Below, piece by piece: positions 47,794 through 57,782 of a DNA stretch of 64,000 nucleotides. Below the pieces are notes generated by a model. It searched no databases. It had not been told where the DNA came from and worked only from the letters and a program-made list of their open reading frames with translations. This stretch comes from Sphingomonas faeni (GTDB lineage: Bacteria; Pseudomonadota; Alphaproteobacteria; Sphingomonadales; Sphingomonadaceae). Within the stretch, counting starts at the first letter, position 1; each line of letters opens with the position of its first letter. The stretch spans positions 124,001-188,000 of the forward strand of contig NZ_JANBVH010000001.1 of the NCBI RefSeq assembly GCF_024273235.1, read 5' to 3'. The translations under genes were made by a program, and so were the position numbers.

Positions 47794-48507
47794 GTGACCG
47801 ACCCAAGATATGTTGCTGTCGTCACCGATCACGAGCCATTGGTCGACACTGCACGGCTCACGCGACTCGCCACGGCGCTGATCTGGATTTGGCTCGCGAC
47901 CGACGTGGCGCTCGGCATGTCCGCGCTGTACACGATCCGGGTGCTGGGCGGCCTCGGCGGCGCGATTGCACCGGCGGAGTCGTTCGCAGGTCTGGAGAAG
48001 GTCCTCGCTGCGACGGGCGTGCTCAATGTGCTAGCGGTCGTCGCCGCCGGCATTGCGGTGCTGCGCTGGATCTATCGTACCAGCCGCAACGCGCACGCAA
48101 TCGGTCCGGCGATGGCGTTCACGCCAGGCTGGGCGGTCGGCTGGTTCTTCGTGCCCATCGCCAATCTCTGGAAACCGTTCCAGGCGGTCGGCGAGACATG
48201 GCAGGTCTCCGCCGATCCAGATGCGCCCGACGCCGTCCCCATTCCCGCCGTGCTGCGGATCTGGTGGGGCTGTTGGATCGCGTCGTCGATCATCTCCAAC
48301 ATCGACTTTCGCCTGTCGATGCGGGCCGAGACCGCCGAGCAGTTGATAGCCGCCTCTTGGTTCACGGTCGCCGCGGTGCCGGTCGACATCGCGCTGACGA
48401 TCGCCCTGACGACGATCATGCGCCGCCTGTCGCAGATGCAGCGCGATAGGGCTGGCGACATCCGGCAAGCTCGGCCACAGATCGCCGAGGATGCGACGTT
48501 CGAATAA
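47794..48507 (+). CDS. DUF4328 membrane protein
   Basis: 237 residues. About four to five membrane segments: LATALIWIWLATDVALGMSA, VLAATGVLNVLAVVAAGIAV, PGWAVGWFFVPIANLWKPF, WWGCWIASSIISNI, and ASWFTVAAVPVDIALTIALT. The motif AFTPGWAVGWFFVPIANLWK is characteristic of DUF4328. Function unknown. GTG start. Its 3' end overlaps the next gene by 17 bases, in another frame. Confidence 0.85.
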   Translation: MTDPRYVAVVTDHEPLVDTARLTRLATALIWIWLATDVALGMSALYTIRVLGGLGGAIAPAESFAGLEKVLAATGVLNVLAVVAAGIAVLRWIYRTSRNAHAIGPAMAFTPGWAVGWFFVPIANLWKPFQAVGETWQVSADPDAPDAVPIPAVLRIWWGCWIASSIISNIDFRLSMRAETAEQLIAASWFTVAAVPVDIALTIALTTIMRRLSQMQRDRAGDIRQARPQIAEDATFE

Positions 48508-49162
48508 TCTTTGGTGTCGCACAATAGTGGCGATCGCACTTGTAGCGCTCGCCGGTTGCGGACGCGCCGATCGTCCCACTGCCTCTACTCAAACTCGCCC
48601 CGATCTCTCCGTCCCGAGCAATCGCGAGACCGCGCAGTGCCTGGCCGACCTGCGCCAGCTCCACGTGTCGTTCCAGGTCCTGCCCGACCGCGAGACCGGG
48701 CCCGGTTGCGGTCTCGCCGGGACGGTGAAGCTGGTCGATATCGGCGTGCCGGTCGCCAACCTAACTGCGGTCCGGTGCGGCGCGGCCCGCGCGTTCATCG
48801 GCTGGACGCGCAACGCGGTGGCGCCCGCCGCGTATCAGATGCTCGGCAGCGAACTCGCGCGGATCGACAGCATGGGGAGCTATGCCTGCCGCAACGTCGT
48901 CGGCTCCGCGCGCAATGCGAGCCGGCGGTCGGGGCATGCGATCGCCAACGCGATCGATGTCGGTGGATTCGTGTTGAAGGACGGGCGGCGAATCACCGTG
49001 CTGAACGACTGGAACTCGTCCGATCCGCAGGTCCGGCAGTTCCTCCAGACGATCCGCGCGTCGGCGTGCAAGCGGTTCGGGACTGTGCTCAGCCCGAACT
49101 ACAACGCCGCGCATCGCAACCATCTGCATCTTGAGGACGATCGCGCGAATTTCTGCCGCTAA
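48491..49162 (+). CDS. Extensin-like C-terminal domain lipoprotein
   Basis: 223 residues. Signal peptide with lipobox LAGC (IVAIALVALAGCGRAD), so an anchored lipoprotein, probably facing the periplasm. The domain resembles D-Ala-D-Ala/M15-like metallopeptidases: SGHAIANAIDVGGFVLKDGR and HRNHLHLEDDRANFC hold the metal-type His and Asp, and pairs of Cys (CLADLR, GPGCGLAG, SYACRNVV, ASACKRFG) may form disulfides. A cell-wall role is likely but unproven. Overlaps the DUF4328 gene, so coupled. Confidence 0.85.
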   Translation: MRRSNNLWCRTIVAIALVALAGCGRADRPTASTQTRPDLSVPSNRETAQCLADLRQLHVSFQVLPDRETGPGCGLAGTVKLVDIGVPVANLTAVRCGAARAFIGWTRNAVAPAAYQMLGSELARIDSMGSYACRNVVGSARNASRRSGHAIANAIDVGGFVLKDGRRITVLNDWNSSDPQVRQFLQTIRASACKRFGTVLSPNYNAAHRNHLHLEDDRANFCR

Positions 49163-49163
49163 T

Positions 49164-49241
49164 GTTCTCCTGCGAACGCAGGAGCCTAGGGTCACGAACG
49201 CCGTCCTCCGTAACCCTGGATTCCTGCATTCGCAGGAAAAC
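49164..49241. repeat. Family F palindromic repeat
   Basis: GTTCTCCTGCGAACGCAGGA with GCCTAGGGT on the left and ACCCTGGATTCCTGCATTCG with CAGGAAAAC on the right. It begins one base after the extensin-like stop. Confidence 0.85.
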
Positions 49242-49284
49242 GGCAGTCTAGCCCTGCGCCTGGCTTTCCTCTAATCCCGCCTGA

Positions 49285-50169
49285 ATGACAGATACACGAG
49301 TACCGGCGCGCGTTTTCGCGAACGCCAGCCAGGATGCCGAGTCCGCCCGCGACTCCGTTTCTACGCCGCAGACGCAGCACCCGCACTACCGGCTTGCCTT
49401 CCAGGACATGGACTTCCTGTTGCGCGAAGACCTGAGGCCGGTGCGGTTCCAGCTCGAATTGCTGAAGACCGAACTCGTCCTCGACGAGGCGAAGATCGGC
49501 TCGACGTTCGTGTTCTACGGCTCGGCGCGTATCCCCGAGCCGTCGAAGGCACAGGCGTTGCTGGCACTGGCGACCGACGAGAAGTCGAAGAAGATCGCCC
49601 AGCGGCTGGTCGAGAAGTCGAAATATTACGACGTCGCGCGCGAGCTGGCGGCGAAGGTCAGCGTGCTGCCGCGCGACGAGCGTGGCTGGCGGCAGTTCGT
49701 GGTGTGCTCGGGTGGTGGCCCGTCGATCATGGAAGCGGCCAACCGCGGCGCGGACGACGTCGGGGCCGAATCGATCGGGCTGAACATCGTCCTGCCGCAC
49801 GAGCAGGCGCCGAACCCGTATGTAACCCCATCGCTGTCGGTGCAGTTCCACTATTTCGCGCTGCGGAAAATGCACTTCCTGCTCCACGCGCGGGCGCTGG
49901 CGGCGTTTCCGGGTGGGTTCGGGACGTTCGACGAGTTGTTCGAACTGCTGACGCTGATCCAGACGGGGAAGATCCAGCCGATCCCGGTGTTGCTGTTCGG
50001 GCGCGCATTCTGGGAGCGGGTCGTGAATTTCGATGCGCTCGTCGAGGAAGGCGTCGTCAGCGAGAAGGACCTGTCGATCTTCCGCTATGTCGAGACGGCG
50101 GACGAGGCCTGGAACGCGGTGCAGTCGTTCTATCGCGAGCGGGCGGAGAAGGAAGCCGCCGAGGGCTGA
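49285..50169 (+). CDS. LOG-family (TIGR00730-type) protein
   Basis: 294 residues. A Rossmann-like LOG core: VVCSGGGPSIMEAANRGADD, SIGLNIVLPHEQAPNPYVTP, and AAFPGGFGTFDELFELLTLI (the PGGxGT motif). LOG enzymes release cytokinin-type bases from nucleotide monophosphates; related bacterial proteins are nucleotide phosphoribohydrolases. This longer form has an N-terminal extension of about 85 residues, typical of a Gram-negative subgroup of less clear activity. Confidence 0.88.
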   Translation: MTDTRVPARVFANASQDAESARDSVSTPQTQHPHYRLAFQDMDFLLREDLRPVRFQLELLKTELVLDEAKIGSTFVFYGSARIPEPSKAQALLALATDEKSKKIAQRLVEKSKYYDVARELAAKVSVLPRDERGWRQFVVCSGGGPSIMEAANRGADDVGAESIGLNIVLPHEQAPNPYVTPSLSVQFHYFALRKMHFLLHARALAAFPGGFGTFDELFELLTLIQTGKIQPIPVLLFGRAFWERVVNFDALVEEGVVSEKDLSIFRYVETADEAWNAVQSFYRERAEKEAAEG

Positions 50170-50197
50170 GTTTACTCGCGGTTCCAACTACTACCCA

Positions 50198-50301
50198 CTC
50201 CGTCATCCCGGCGCACGCCGGGACCCATGGACACGGAGCGTCCGCTTATGACGCTGACCGCAACCGTGGGTCCCGGCTTCCGCCGGGATGACGGAATGGG
50301 G
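50198..50301. repeat. Family E palindromic repeat
   Basis: CGTCATCCCGGCGCACGCCG then GGACCCATGGACACGG; on the right CAACCGTGGGTCCCGG and CCGGGATGACGG. Its complement is collinear with the unit at 46273 including the interior. A separate small perfect hairpin (50340-50368, TATCCTCCCCCC paired with its complement) follows and resembles one family B arm; both lie between convergent genes. Confidence 0.9.
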
Positions 50302-50399
50302 CAGGATTGGAACGTAGACTACGCCCTGCATCTTGGACCTATCCTCCCCCCACCAAGGGGGGAGGATAAAGCCTTGCCGGTCATCCCGGCCATTAGCGA

Positions 50400-51104
50400 T
50401 TACTTCTCCGAGCGGGCGCCTTTGCGGGCAGCTTCCGGATCGATCGACGGGGCGCCCGAGGCGGGCGTGCCGGTGTTGGCGATGTCCGCGGTATCCGCGC
50501 CGTTCTCCACCGCAGCTTCGGCCGCGTTGGCGGTTGCAGGCTGGTCCGCGCCGGCGGCCGGTGCAGCGCCCGCGGCGGGTGCCGCGGGGAGCGGGAGGTT
50601 CGAGCCCTGCTGGTTGAGATACAGGATCACGTTGGCGCGGTCCTGCGCGTTGCCTAGCCCGGCGAAGGTCATCTTGGTGCCGTTGGCGAACTTGCGCGGG
50701 GACGTCAGCCACGCGTTCATCTTGTCGAAGTCCCAGGTGCCGCCGACGCCGGCCAGCGCCGCGGAGAAGGCGAAGCCGCCCTTGCCCTTGGCGATCGCTT
50801 CGCCGAGCGTGCCGTACAGGTTCGGGCCGACGCCGTTGGCGCCGCCCTGGTTGATCGTGTGGCAGGCCGCGCACTTCTTGAACACTTCGGCGCCCTTGGC
50901 GGCGTCGGCGGTCGGCAGCAGTGAGGCGATCGGCACGTCGGCGGCGGCACCGCCTGCGCCTTCCTCGACCACGCCTTCGATCGCGTAGCCCATCTTCTCG
51001 GGTCGCTCGCCGTGGAACATCATCCCACCGACGATCGACAGCCCGAGCGCCGCGCCACATCCTGCGAGCACCCAGCCGGCGATCGTATTGGTCCGATTGT
51101 CCAT
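50400..51104 (-). CDS. Membrane-anchored cytochrome c (CycM/c552-like)
   Basis: 234 residues. N-terminal membrane anchor (TIAGWVLAGCGAALGLSIVG), short linker, then a class I cytochrome c domain: haem site KKCAACHTI, axial Met in ANGTKMTFAGLGNAQDRANV. A C-terminal Ala/Pro-rich tail of about 60 residues follows (LPAAPAAGAAPAAGADQPAT). It should pass electrons from the bc1 complex to terminal oxidase in the periplasm. Start ATG 51104 is family-typical; ATG 51113 would add three residues. Divergent from pheA. Confidence 0.9.
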   Translation of the reverse strand: MDNRTNTIAGWVLAGCGAALGLSIVGGMMFHGERPEKMGYAIEGVVEEGAGGAAADVPIASLLPTADAAKGAEVFKKCAACHTINQGGANGVGPNLYGTLGEAIAKGKGGFAFSAALAGVGGTWDFDKMNAWLTSPRKFANGTKMTFAGLGNAQDRANVILYLNQQGSNLPLPAAPAAGAAPAAGADQPATANAAEAAVENGADTADIANTGTPASGAPSIDPEAARKGARSEK

Positions 51105-51220
51105 CTTGCGCATCCGCCCTGTTCTGTTTGGGATAGCCATAGAAAAGGCGGGCGCGCACCGCAAGCCGCGCCTGCACCCGCTATTGAACATGCGCGCGTC
51201 GCCCATTACGCGCCCGGCGG

Positions 51221-52123
51221 ATGGAAAACTTCGCCGTACCCGCCCGCCCGATCGTCGCGCGGATGACCGAGGCCGCCGCCGCAGACCCCGCGCGCGCCGT
51301 CGCGTTCCAGGGTGCGCCAGGCGCGAACAGCCATGTCGCCGCGATCGAGGCGTTCCCGGACGGCCTGCCCCTGCCCTGCTTCGATTTCTCCGACGCGATC
51401 GACGCGGTGAAGGACGGTCGCGCCGACTGCGCGATCATCCCGATCGAGAATTCGCTGCACGGCCGGGTCGCGGACATTCATTTCCTGCTGCCCGAATCGG
51501 GGCTGGTGATCACCGGCGAGCATTTCCTGCCGATCCGCCATGCGCTGATGGGTGCGGGTCCACGCGACGGCATACGCCAGGCGATGAGCCATCCGCAGGC
51601 GCTGGGCCAGTGCCGGCACTGGCTGAAGGCGCACGGGATCGAGCCGGTGAGCTATCCCGACACGGCTGGGGCTGCGGCGAAGGTGGCGGAACTGGCCGAT
51701 CCCGCGATCGCGGCACTGGCTCCGCCTGCCGCCGCGGGGCTGTACGGGCTGGAATTGCTTGCGACCGACATCGCCGATGCGGATCACAACACGACGCGGT
51801 TCGTGGTGCTGGCGCGCGGCGGCAAGCCGCCCGCGGCGCAGGAGCCGGTCGGCGGCGAATGGATGACGACGCTGATCTTCGAGGTGAAGAACGTCCCCGC
51901 CGCGCTCTACAAGGCGGTTGGCGGGTTCGCGACCAATGGGGTGAACATCACCAAGCTGGAGAGCTATCAGCGCAACGGCAGTTTCTCGGCGACGGAATTC
52001 TATGCGGACGTGGTGGGGAAGCCGGGCGACGCGAACCTCGACCATGCGCTGGAGGAACTGGGGTTCCATTCGAAATGGCTGCGGGTGCTGGGGACGTATC
52101 GGCAGGCGCGGTCGCGGGGGTGA
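51221..52123 (+). CDS. pheA: Prephenate dehydratase
   Basis: Converts prephenate to phenylpyruvate for phenylalanine synthesis. 300 residues, mono-functional (no chorismate mutase domain). Catalytic domain: VAFQGAPGANSHVAAIEAFP, ADCAIIPIENSLHGRVADIH, and the Thr-containing DHNTTRFVVLAR. A C-terminal ACT domain (MTTLIFEVKNVPAALYKAVG, GVNITKLESYQRNGSFSATE) indicates feedback by phenylalanine. Divergent from the cytochrome gene. Confidence 0.95.
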   Translation: MENFAVPARPIVARMTEAAAADPARAVAFQGAPGANSHVAAIEAFPDGLPLPCFDFSDAIDAVKDGRADCAIIPIENSLHGRVADIHFLLPESGLVITGEHFLPIRHALMGAGPRDGIRQAMSHPQALGQCRHWLKAHGIEPVSYPDTAGAAAKVAELADPAIAALAPPAAAGLYGLELLATDIADADHNTTRFVVLARGGKPPAAQEPVGGEWMTTLIFEVKNVPAALYKAVGGFATNGVNITKLESYQRNGSFSATEFYADVVGKPGDANLDHALEELGFHSKWLRVLGTYRQARSRG

Positions 52124-52135
52124 CCTTAACTTGCG

Positions 52136-52242
52136 CCCCTCCCTGAAAGGGAGGGGTTGGGGGTGGGTCGGGTTCCGCGGGGCCGAACCGCTGGGGCTCG
52201 ATTGGGCCTACCCACCCCCGGCCCCTCCCTTTCAGGGAGGGG
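52136..52242. repeat. Family A palindromic repeat (pheA-histidine kinase)
   Basis: Arms CCCCTCCCTGAAAGGGAGGG with GTTGGGGGTGGGTCGG, and the inverted partner ending CCCTCCCTTTCAGGGAGGGG. It sits between the convergent pheA and kinase genes, 12 bases after the pheA stop. Confidence 0.9.
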
Positions 52243-52248
52243 GGAAGA

Positions 52249-53646
52249 TCAGTTCGCGGCGGGCAACCTGAGGCGCACGAGTAGGCCGCCTAGGTCTTCG
52301 CTCTCCTCCAGCGCTACCGTGCCCTCGTATATCTCCGCGACGTCCCGCACGATCGCCAACCCCAAGCCGGTCCCGGGCTTCCCCGTATCGAGCCGCACGC
52401 CGCGATCGAAGATGCGGACGCGTTCCTCTTCCGGGATGCCGACGCCGTCGTCCTCGACCAGGAACTCGACGAAGCCCGATTGCGCGCCGACCGTGACGAA
52501 CACGCTGCCCCCACCATATTTCGCGGCGTTCTCGATCAGATTGCCGAGCATCTCGTCGAGATCCTGCCGCTCGACATGGACCTGCAACCCGCGCGGGCCG
52601 GTGACGTCGATCCGGACGTGGCGGTACAGTCGCCCGACCGCGCGCTCGACCGATTCGAGGCTGGGCCAGACGTCGGCGCGACTGTGCGCGGACCCGCGGC
52701 GGCCGACTGCACGCGCCCGCGCCAGGTGGTGGTCCACTTGCCGGCGCATCGTCCGGGCTTCCCGGATCACGGTATCGGCAAGGTCGTCGGACTGCGCGGT
52801 GGCGGCGTTCATGATCACCGTCAGCGGCGTCTTCAGCGCATGCGCGAGGTTGCCGGCGTGACGGCGCGCTTCCTCGGCCTGACGCTCGTTGTGCTCGATC
52901 AGCGCGTTCAGTTCCTCGACCATCGGCGCGACCTCGACCGGCATCGCGCTCGACACGCGGTTCGACTGGCCGGCGCGCATCCGGGCGATCTCCTCGCGTA
53001 CCCGGCGCAGCGGCCAGAGCCCGTAGAAGGTCTGGAGCGCCGCCAGGATAATCAGTCCTAGACCCAGCAGCGCGAAGCTGCGGACGAGCGTGCGGCGCAA
53101 CGTCTGGATCTGCGCATCGAGCCCGTCGCGGCTCTGCGCAACCTGGAACCGCCAATGCACCTTGGAGCCGGGGATGACCGCATCGCGCTCGACGATCCGC
53201 AGCTTCTCGTCGGGAAACTGCGTGCTGTCGTAGAAATGCGCGTTGCGATCGTCGTGCGGGCTGCCGAACGCGAGCTTGCGATCCCAGAGCGACCGCGACG
53301 GGAAGTCCTCGCGCCCCTTGCCCGACACCTGCCAGTAGAGCCCGGAATAGGGCTCGACGAAACGCTGGTCGGCCGCGGCATCGCGCGAGAAGATCACCTC
53401 GCCCTCCGGTCCGATCTCGGCCGAGTTCAGGAGCGAGCGGAGGACATATTCGAGCTGGTCGTCGAAATTGCGCGTCACCGCCTGGCTCAGCACGCGGTCG
53501 AGCGCGAACCCGCCGCCGCTGAGCAGCACGACGATCCACACCGCCGCGATCAGGATCATTCGCCGCGACAGCGAACCCTTCACGGCCGCCGGTACGCGGA
53601 GCGGCGTCTCGGCGGTCGGGGGGGCAGATATCGGAGCGCTGTCCAT
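52249..53646 (-). CDS. Two-component sensor histidine kinase (PhoQ-like)
   Basis: 465 residues from ATG 53646. Two membrane helices (MILIAAVWIVVLLSGGGFAL; RSFALLGLGLIILAALQTFY) enclose a periplasmic sensor domain of about 150 residues. A HAMP-like region follows, then the phospho-acceptor His in AGNLAHALKTPLTVIMNAA and the ATPase domain with N box LGNLIENAAKYGG and G boxes DDGVGIPEEE and GKPGTGLGLAIVRDV. The longer open frame upstream only mirrors the response regulator. 11 bases after the regulator. Confidence 0.92.
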   Translation of the reverse strand: MDSAPISAPPTAETPLRVPAAVKGSLSRRMILIAAVWIVVLLSGGGFALDRVLSQAVTRNFDDQLEYVLRSLLNSAEIGPEGEVIFSRDAAADQRFVEPYSGLYWQVSGKGREDFPSRSLWDRKLAFGSPHDDRNAHFYDSTQFPDEKLRIVERDAVIPGSKVHWRFQVAQSRDGLDAQIQTLRRTLVRSFALLGLGLIILAALQTFYGLWPLRRVREEIARMRAGQSNRVSSAMPVEVAPMVEELNALIEHNERQAEEARRHAGNLAHALKTPLTVIMNAATAQSDDLADTVIREARTMRRQVDHHLARARAVGRRGSAHSRADVWPSLESVERAVGRLYRHVRIDVTGPRGLQVHVERQDLDEMLGNLIENAAKYGGGSVFVTVGAQSGFVEFLVEDDGVGIPEEERVRIFDRGVRLDTGKPGTGLGLAIVRDVAEIYEGTVALEESEDLGGLLVRLRLPAAN

Positions 53647-53657
53647 GACCGGACCGA

Positions 53658-54323
53658 TCAGGCGTCCGGATCTTCGAGGCTGTAGCCGAGGCCGCGGATC
53701 GTCGTGATCACGTCCTGGCCGAGCTTCTTGCGGATGCGCGTCACGAACACCTCGATCGTGTTCGAATCGCGATCGAAATCCTGGTCGTAGATATGCTCGA
53801 TCAATTCGGTACGGCTGACGACCTTGCCCTTGTGATGGAGCAGGTAGCTCAGCAGCTTGTACTCCTGCGCGGTCAGCTTCACCGGTTCGCCGGCGCGCGT
53901 GACCTTGCCGCTGCGCGTGTCGAGGCGGATGTCGCCTGCGGTCAGCTCGGACGAGGCGTTGCCCGACGCGCGGCGGATCAGCGCGCGCAGGCGGGCGATC
54001 AGTTCCTCGCTCTGGAACGGCTTGGCGACGTAATCGTCCGCGCCTGCATCGAGCCCGGCGACCTTGTCGGACCAGCTGTCGCGTGCGGTCAGGACCAGCA
54101 CGGGCATCGTCTTCCCCTCCTTGCGCCAGCGATCGAGCACGGTCAGCCCGTCGATCTCCGGCAGGCCGAGATCGAGCACGACCGCGTCGTAATTCTCGGT
54201 CGAGCCGAGGAAATGCCCCTCCTCGCCATCGACCGCGAGATCGATCGCATAGCCGGCCCCCTCGAGGGTATTCTTCAATTGCTGGCCGAGATTCGGCTCG
54301 TCCTCGACGATCAGAACGCGCAT
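53658..54323 (-). CDS. OmpR/PhoP-family response regulator
   Basis: 221 residues. Receiver domain with acidic pocket VEDEP, phospho-acceptor Asp51 in VVLDLGLPEIDG, Thr/Ala in VLTARDSWSDK, Lys in VAKPFQSEEL. The winged-helix DNA-binding domain runs from about 125 to 218 (VKLTAQEYKLLSYLLHHKGK, DSNTIEVFVTRIRKKLG). Partner kinase directly downstream and a PepSY protein upstream, all minus strand. Target genes unknown; PhoP-like systems often sense cations or envelope stress. Confidence 0.94.
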   Translation of the reverse strand: MRVLIVEDEPNLGQQLKNTLEGAGYAIDLAVDGEEGHFLGSTENYDAVVLDLGLPEIDGLTVLDRWRKEGKTMPVLVLTARDSWSDKVAGLDAGADDYVAKPFQSEELIARLRALIRRASGNASSELTAGDIRLDTRSGKVTRAGEPVKLTAQEYKLLSYLLHHKGKVVSRTELIEHIYDQDFDRDSNTIEVFVTRIRKKLGQDVITTIRGLGYSLEDPDA

Positions 54324-54346
54324 GATAGTCCTCTCGATTGGGGGTT

Positions 54347-54661
54347 TCAGCGACCCGTGCGGCCGACGATCTGGCCGTTGCGGCCATCGACGTCGACCCA
54401 GATGACGGTTCCATCGCGCAGGAATTTCAGCGTGTAAATGGCGCTGCCCGAATCATAGTCCGAGCCGAGATACTGCGCGCCCTTCATCGTCGGGATCACG
54501 CGCGATTCGATCTCGCGCAAAGACGGTGCGCCCGTCCTGCGCGCCTGCAACGCCGACATCTGATCGCTGCGACGCTGCGGGGGGTCCCCCACCAGCATCG
54601 GTGCGGCACCCATCATTAAAGGCGCCGCGGCCAAGGTCGCAAGGAAAAGCAACATCTTCAT
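54347..54661 (-). CDS. Exported PepSY-domain protein
   Basis: 104 residues with a signal peptide (MKMLLFLATLAAAPLMMGAA) and a small PepSY domain (LREIESRVIPTMKGAQYLGS, YTLKFLRDGTVIWVDVDGRN). ATG 54661 is chosen since it starts the signal peptide; the ribosome site is weak, and ATG 54685 could add eight residues. It lies 23 bases before the response regulator gene. PepSY proteins beside two-component systems are common and may tune the sensor; that role is inferred. Confidence 0.82.
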   Translation of the reverse strand: MKMLLFLATLAAAPLMMGAAPMLVGDPPQRRSDQMSALQARRTGAPSLREIESRVIPTMKGAQYLGSDYDSGSAIYTLKFLRDGTVIWVDVDGRNGQIVGRTGR

Positions 54662-54782
54662 GGCCGTGGCATAGGCCTCCCGCATTGAACAGCCTGTGAA
54701 TGATCGCGACAGGCGCCCGGCAGCACGAAGCACGCGAGGTGTAACTTGCCTGCATCACTTCGCCCCCCTACGTGGCGCGGAC

Positions 54783-56564
<1,782 letters not shown>

Positions 56565-56604
56565 TCGGAATGCAACACCTCTGAATTACACGCAAATCCC
56601 GGCA

Positions 56605-56629
56605 GGAACGATTTGACATATATTGCGTT
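56605..56629 (+). promoter_or_regulatory. EcfG-type general stress promoter
   Basis: GGAAC (56605-56609), 16 bases, CGTT (56626-56629): an exact match to the known alphaproteobacterial EcfG/SigT consensus GGAAC-N16/17-CGTT. Transcription would begin about 56636, leaving a leader of about 30 bases with CTGGAGA before the ATG at 56666. A TTGACA (56613-56618) inside may be chance or a second promoter, with no good -10. Confidence 0.7.
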
Positions 56630-56665
56630 GCGATACATTGGCGTAGTTTAACTCTGGAGACTATT

Positions 56666-56896
56666 ATGAAGCTCAAGGCTCTTACCGGCGGCGCACTCGC
56701 GATCGCAATGATGACCACTTCGGTTGCTGCGTCGGCTGCTCCTGCAGCTGCAGCACCTGTTCGCGCCGGTTCGGTGACGAACAACAAGAGCGACCTCGCA
56801 GGCGGCGGCGGCATCTTCGCGATCCTGATCGCAGCTGGCGTTGCAGCGATCGGCGTTATCGCGATCGTCAAGGACGACGATTCGGACAGCAACTGA
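56666..56896 (+). CDS. Small exported/membrane protein under a stress-type promoter
   Basis: 76 residues. A signal-like N-terminus MKLKALTGGALAIAMMTTSV followed by ASAAPAAAAP (cleavage likely after ASA), a short polar stretch, one membrane helix GGIFAILIAAGVAAIGVIAI and an acidic tail VKDDDSDSN. Similar short proteins occur in other sphingomonads; function is unknown. CTGGAGA lies 9 bases upstream of the ATG. The promoter suggests induction by general stress. Confidence 0.8.
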   Translation: MKLKALTGGALAIAMMTTSVAASAAPAAAAPVRAGSVTNNKSDLAGGGGIFAILIAAGVAAIGVIAIVKDDDSDSN

Positions 56897-56903
56897 TGTT
56901 GCC

Positions 56904-56927
56904 GGGCCGGCGCCTCGGCGTCGGCCC
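56904..56927. terminator. Weak hairpin between convergent genes
   Basis: GGGCCG (56904-56909) pairs with CGGCCC (56922-56927) around a loop that can extend the stem; CCCGTTT follows 4 bases later but there is no real T-run. It lies in the gap before the end of the DUF815 gene. Confidence 0.35.
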
Positions 56928-56939
56928 ACCCGTTTCGGG

Positions 56940-57743
56940 CTAGAGCGCCTTTCCGGCTCGCCCCGCAAGATTGACGATATATTGCCACGCCACGCGCCCC
57001 GATCGGCTGCCGCGTCGTGTCGCCCAACCGATGGCCTCGCCCGGTTCGAAACTCAGATCATGTACCGCCGCATAGGCTGCGACGATCGCCAGATACCCAT
57101 CCTGATCCAGCGCATGAAAGCCAAGGCTGAGGCCGAATCGATCGGCCAGCGCCAGATGGTCGTCCGCTGAATCGCGCGGATTGATCGCGCTTTCCTGTTC
57201 GGCGATGTCGCGCGGCGCGAGATGCCGGCGGTTCGCGGTCACCAGCAATCGCACATTGGCGGGTCTGGGCTCCGCCCCCCCTTCCAGCACGGATCGCAGC
57301 GCCCGCGCCTCGGCCGGCACCTCGAACCCCAGGTCGTCGACGAACAGCGCAAAGGCACGATCGACCGGGGCCAAGGTCGCGAACAGGGTCGACAGCTCGG
57401 CAAGGTCCGAAATCTCGACAAGCGCGAGGTCGCTACCGCCCTGCTGCACTGCCGCGACGGCACTCTTCACGAGCGCCGACTTGCCGGTCCCCCGCGCGCC
57501 CCACAAAAGAACGTCCTGCGCGGCGTGGCCCTTTGCGAGGCGGTCGAGATTCGCCAGCAACGCCGCCTTCTGCCGATCGACCCCGACCAGCGTCGCGAGC
57601 GGTAGCGGCGCAAAGCCGCGCGCCGGACTCAATGTGCCGTTCCGCCAGACATAGGCCGGATGCGCGAGCGGGTCGGCAGCAGGCGGCGGTGGCGGCGAAA
57701 GGCGTTCGAGCGCGGCGGCGATACGGTCGAGGGGGTCGGTCAT
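56940..57743 (-). CDS. DUF815 family AAA+ ATPase
   Basis: 267 residues. P-loop LLWGARGTGKSALVKS, Walker B FALFVDDLGFE, sensor-type RLLVTANRRHLAPRDIAEQE, and the family end FEPGEAIGWATRRGSRSGRV. DUF815 proteins are widespread AAA+ ATPases with no proven role. It follows the TPR gene on the same strand after 39 bases and may share its transcript. Confidence 0.88.
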   Translation of the reverse strand: MTDPLDRIAAALERLSPPPPPAADPLAHPAYVWRNGTLSPARGFAPLPLATLVGVDRQKAALLANLDRLAKGHAAQDVLLWGARGTGKSALVKSAVAAVQQGGSDLALVEISDLAELSTLFATLAPVDRAFALFVDDLGFEVPAEARALRSVLEGGAEPRPANVRLLVTANRRHLAPRDIAEQESAINPRDSADDHLALADRFGLSLGFHALDQDGYLAIVAAYAAVHDLSFEPGEAIGWATRRGSRSGRVAWQYIVNLAGRAGKAL

Positions 57744-57782
57744 CGCTCGCTCTTGGCGTTACGATCCCGCCGAAACAAGCAT

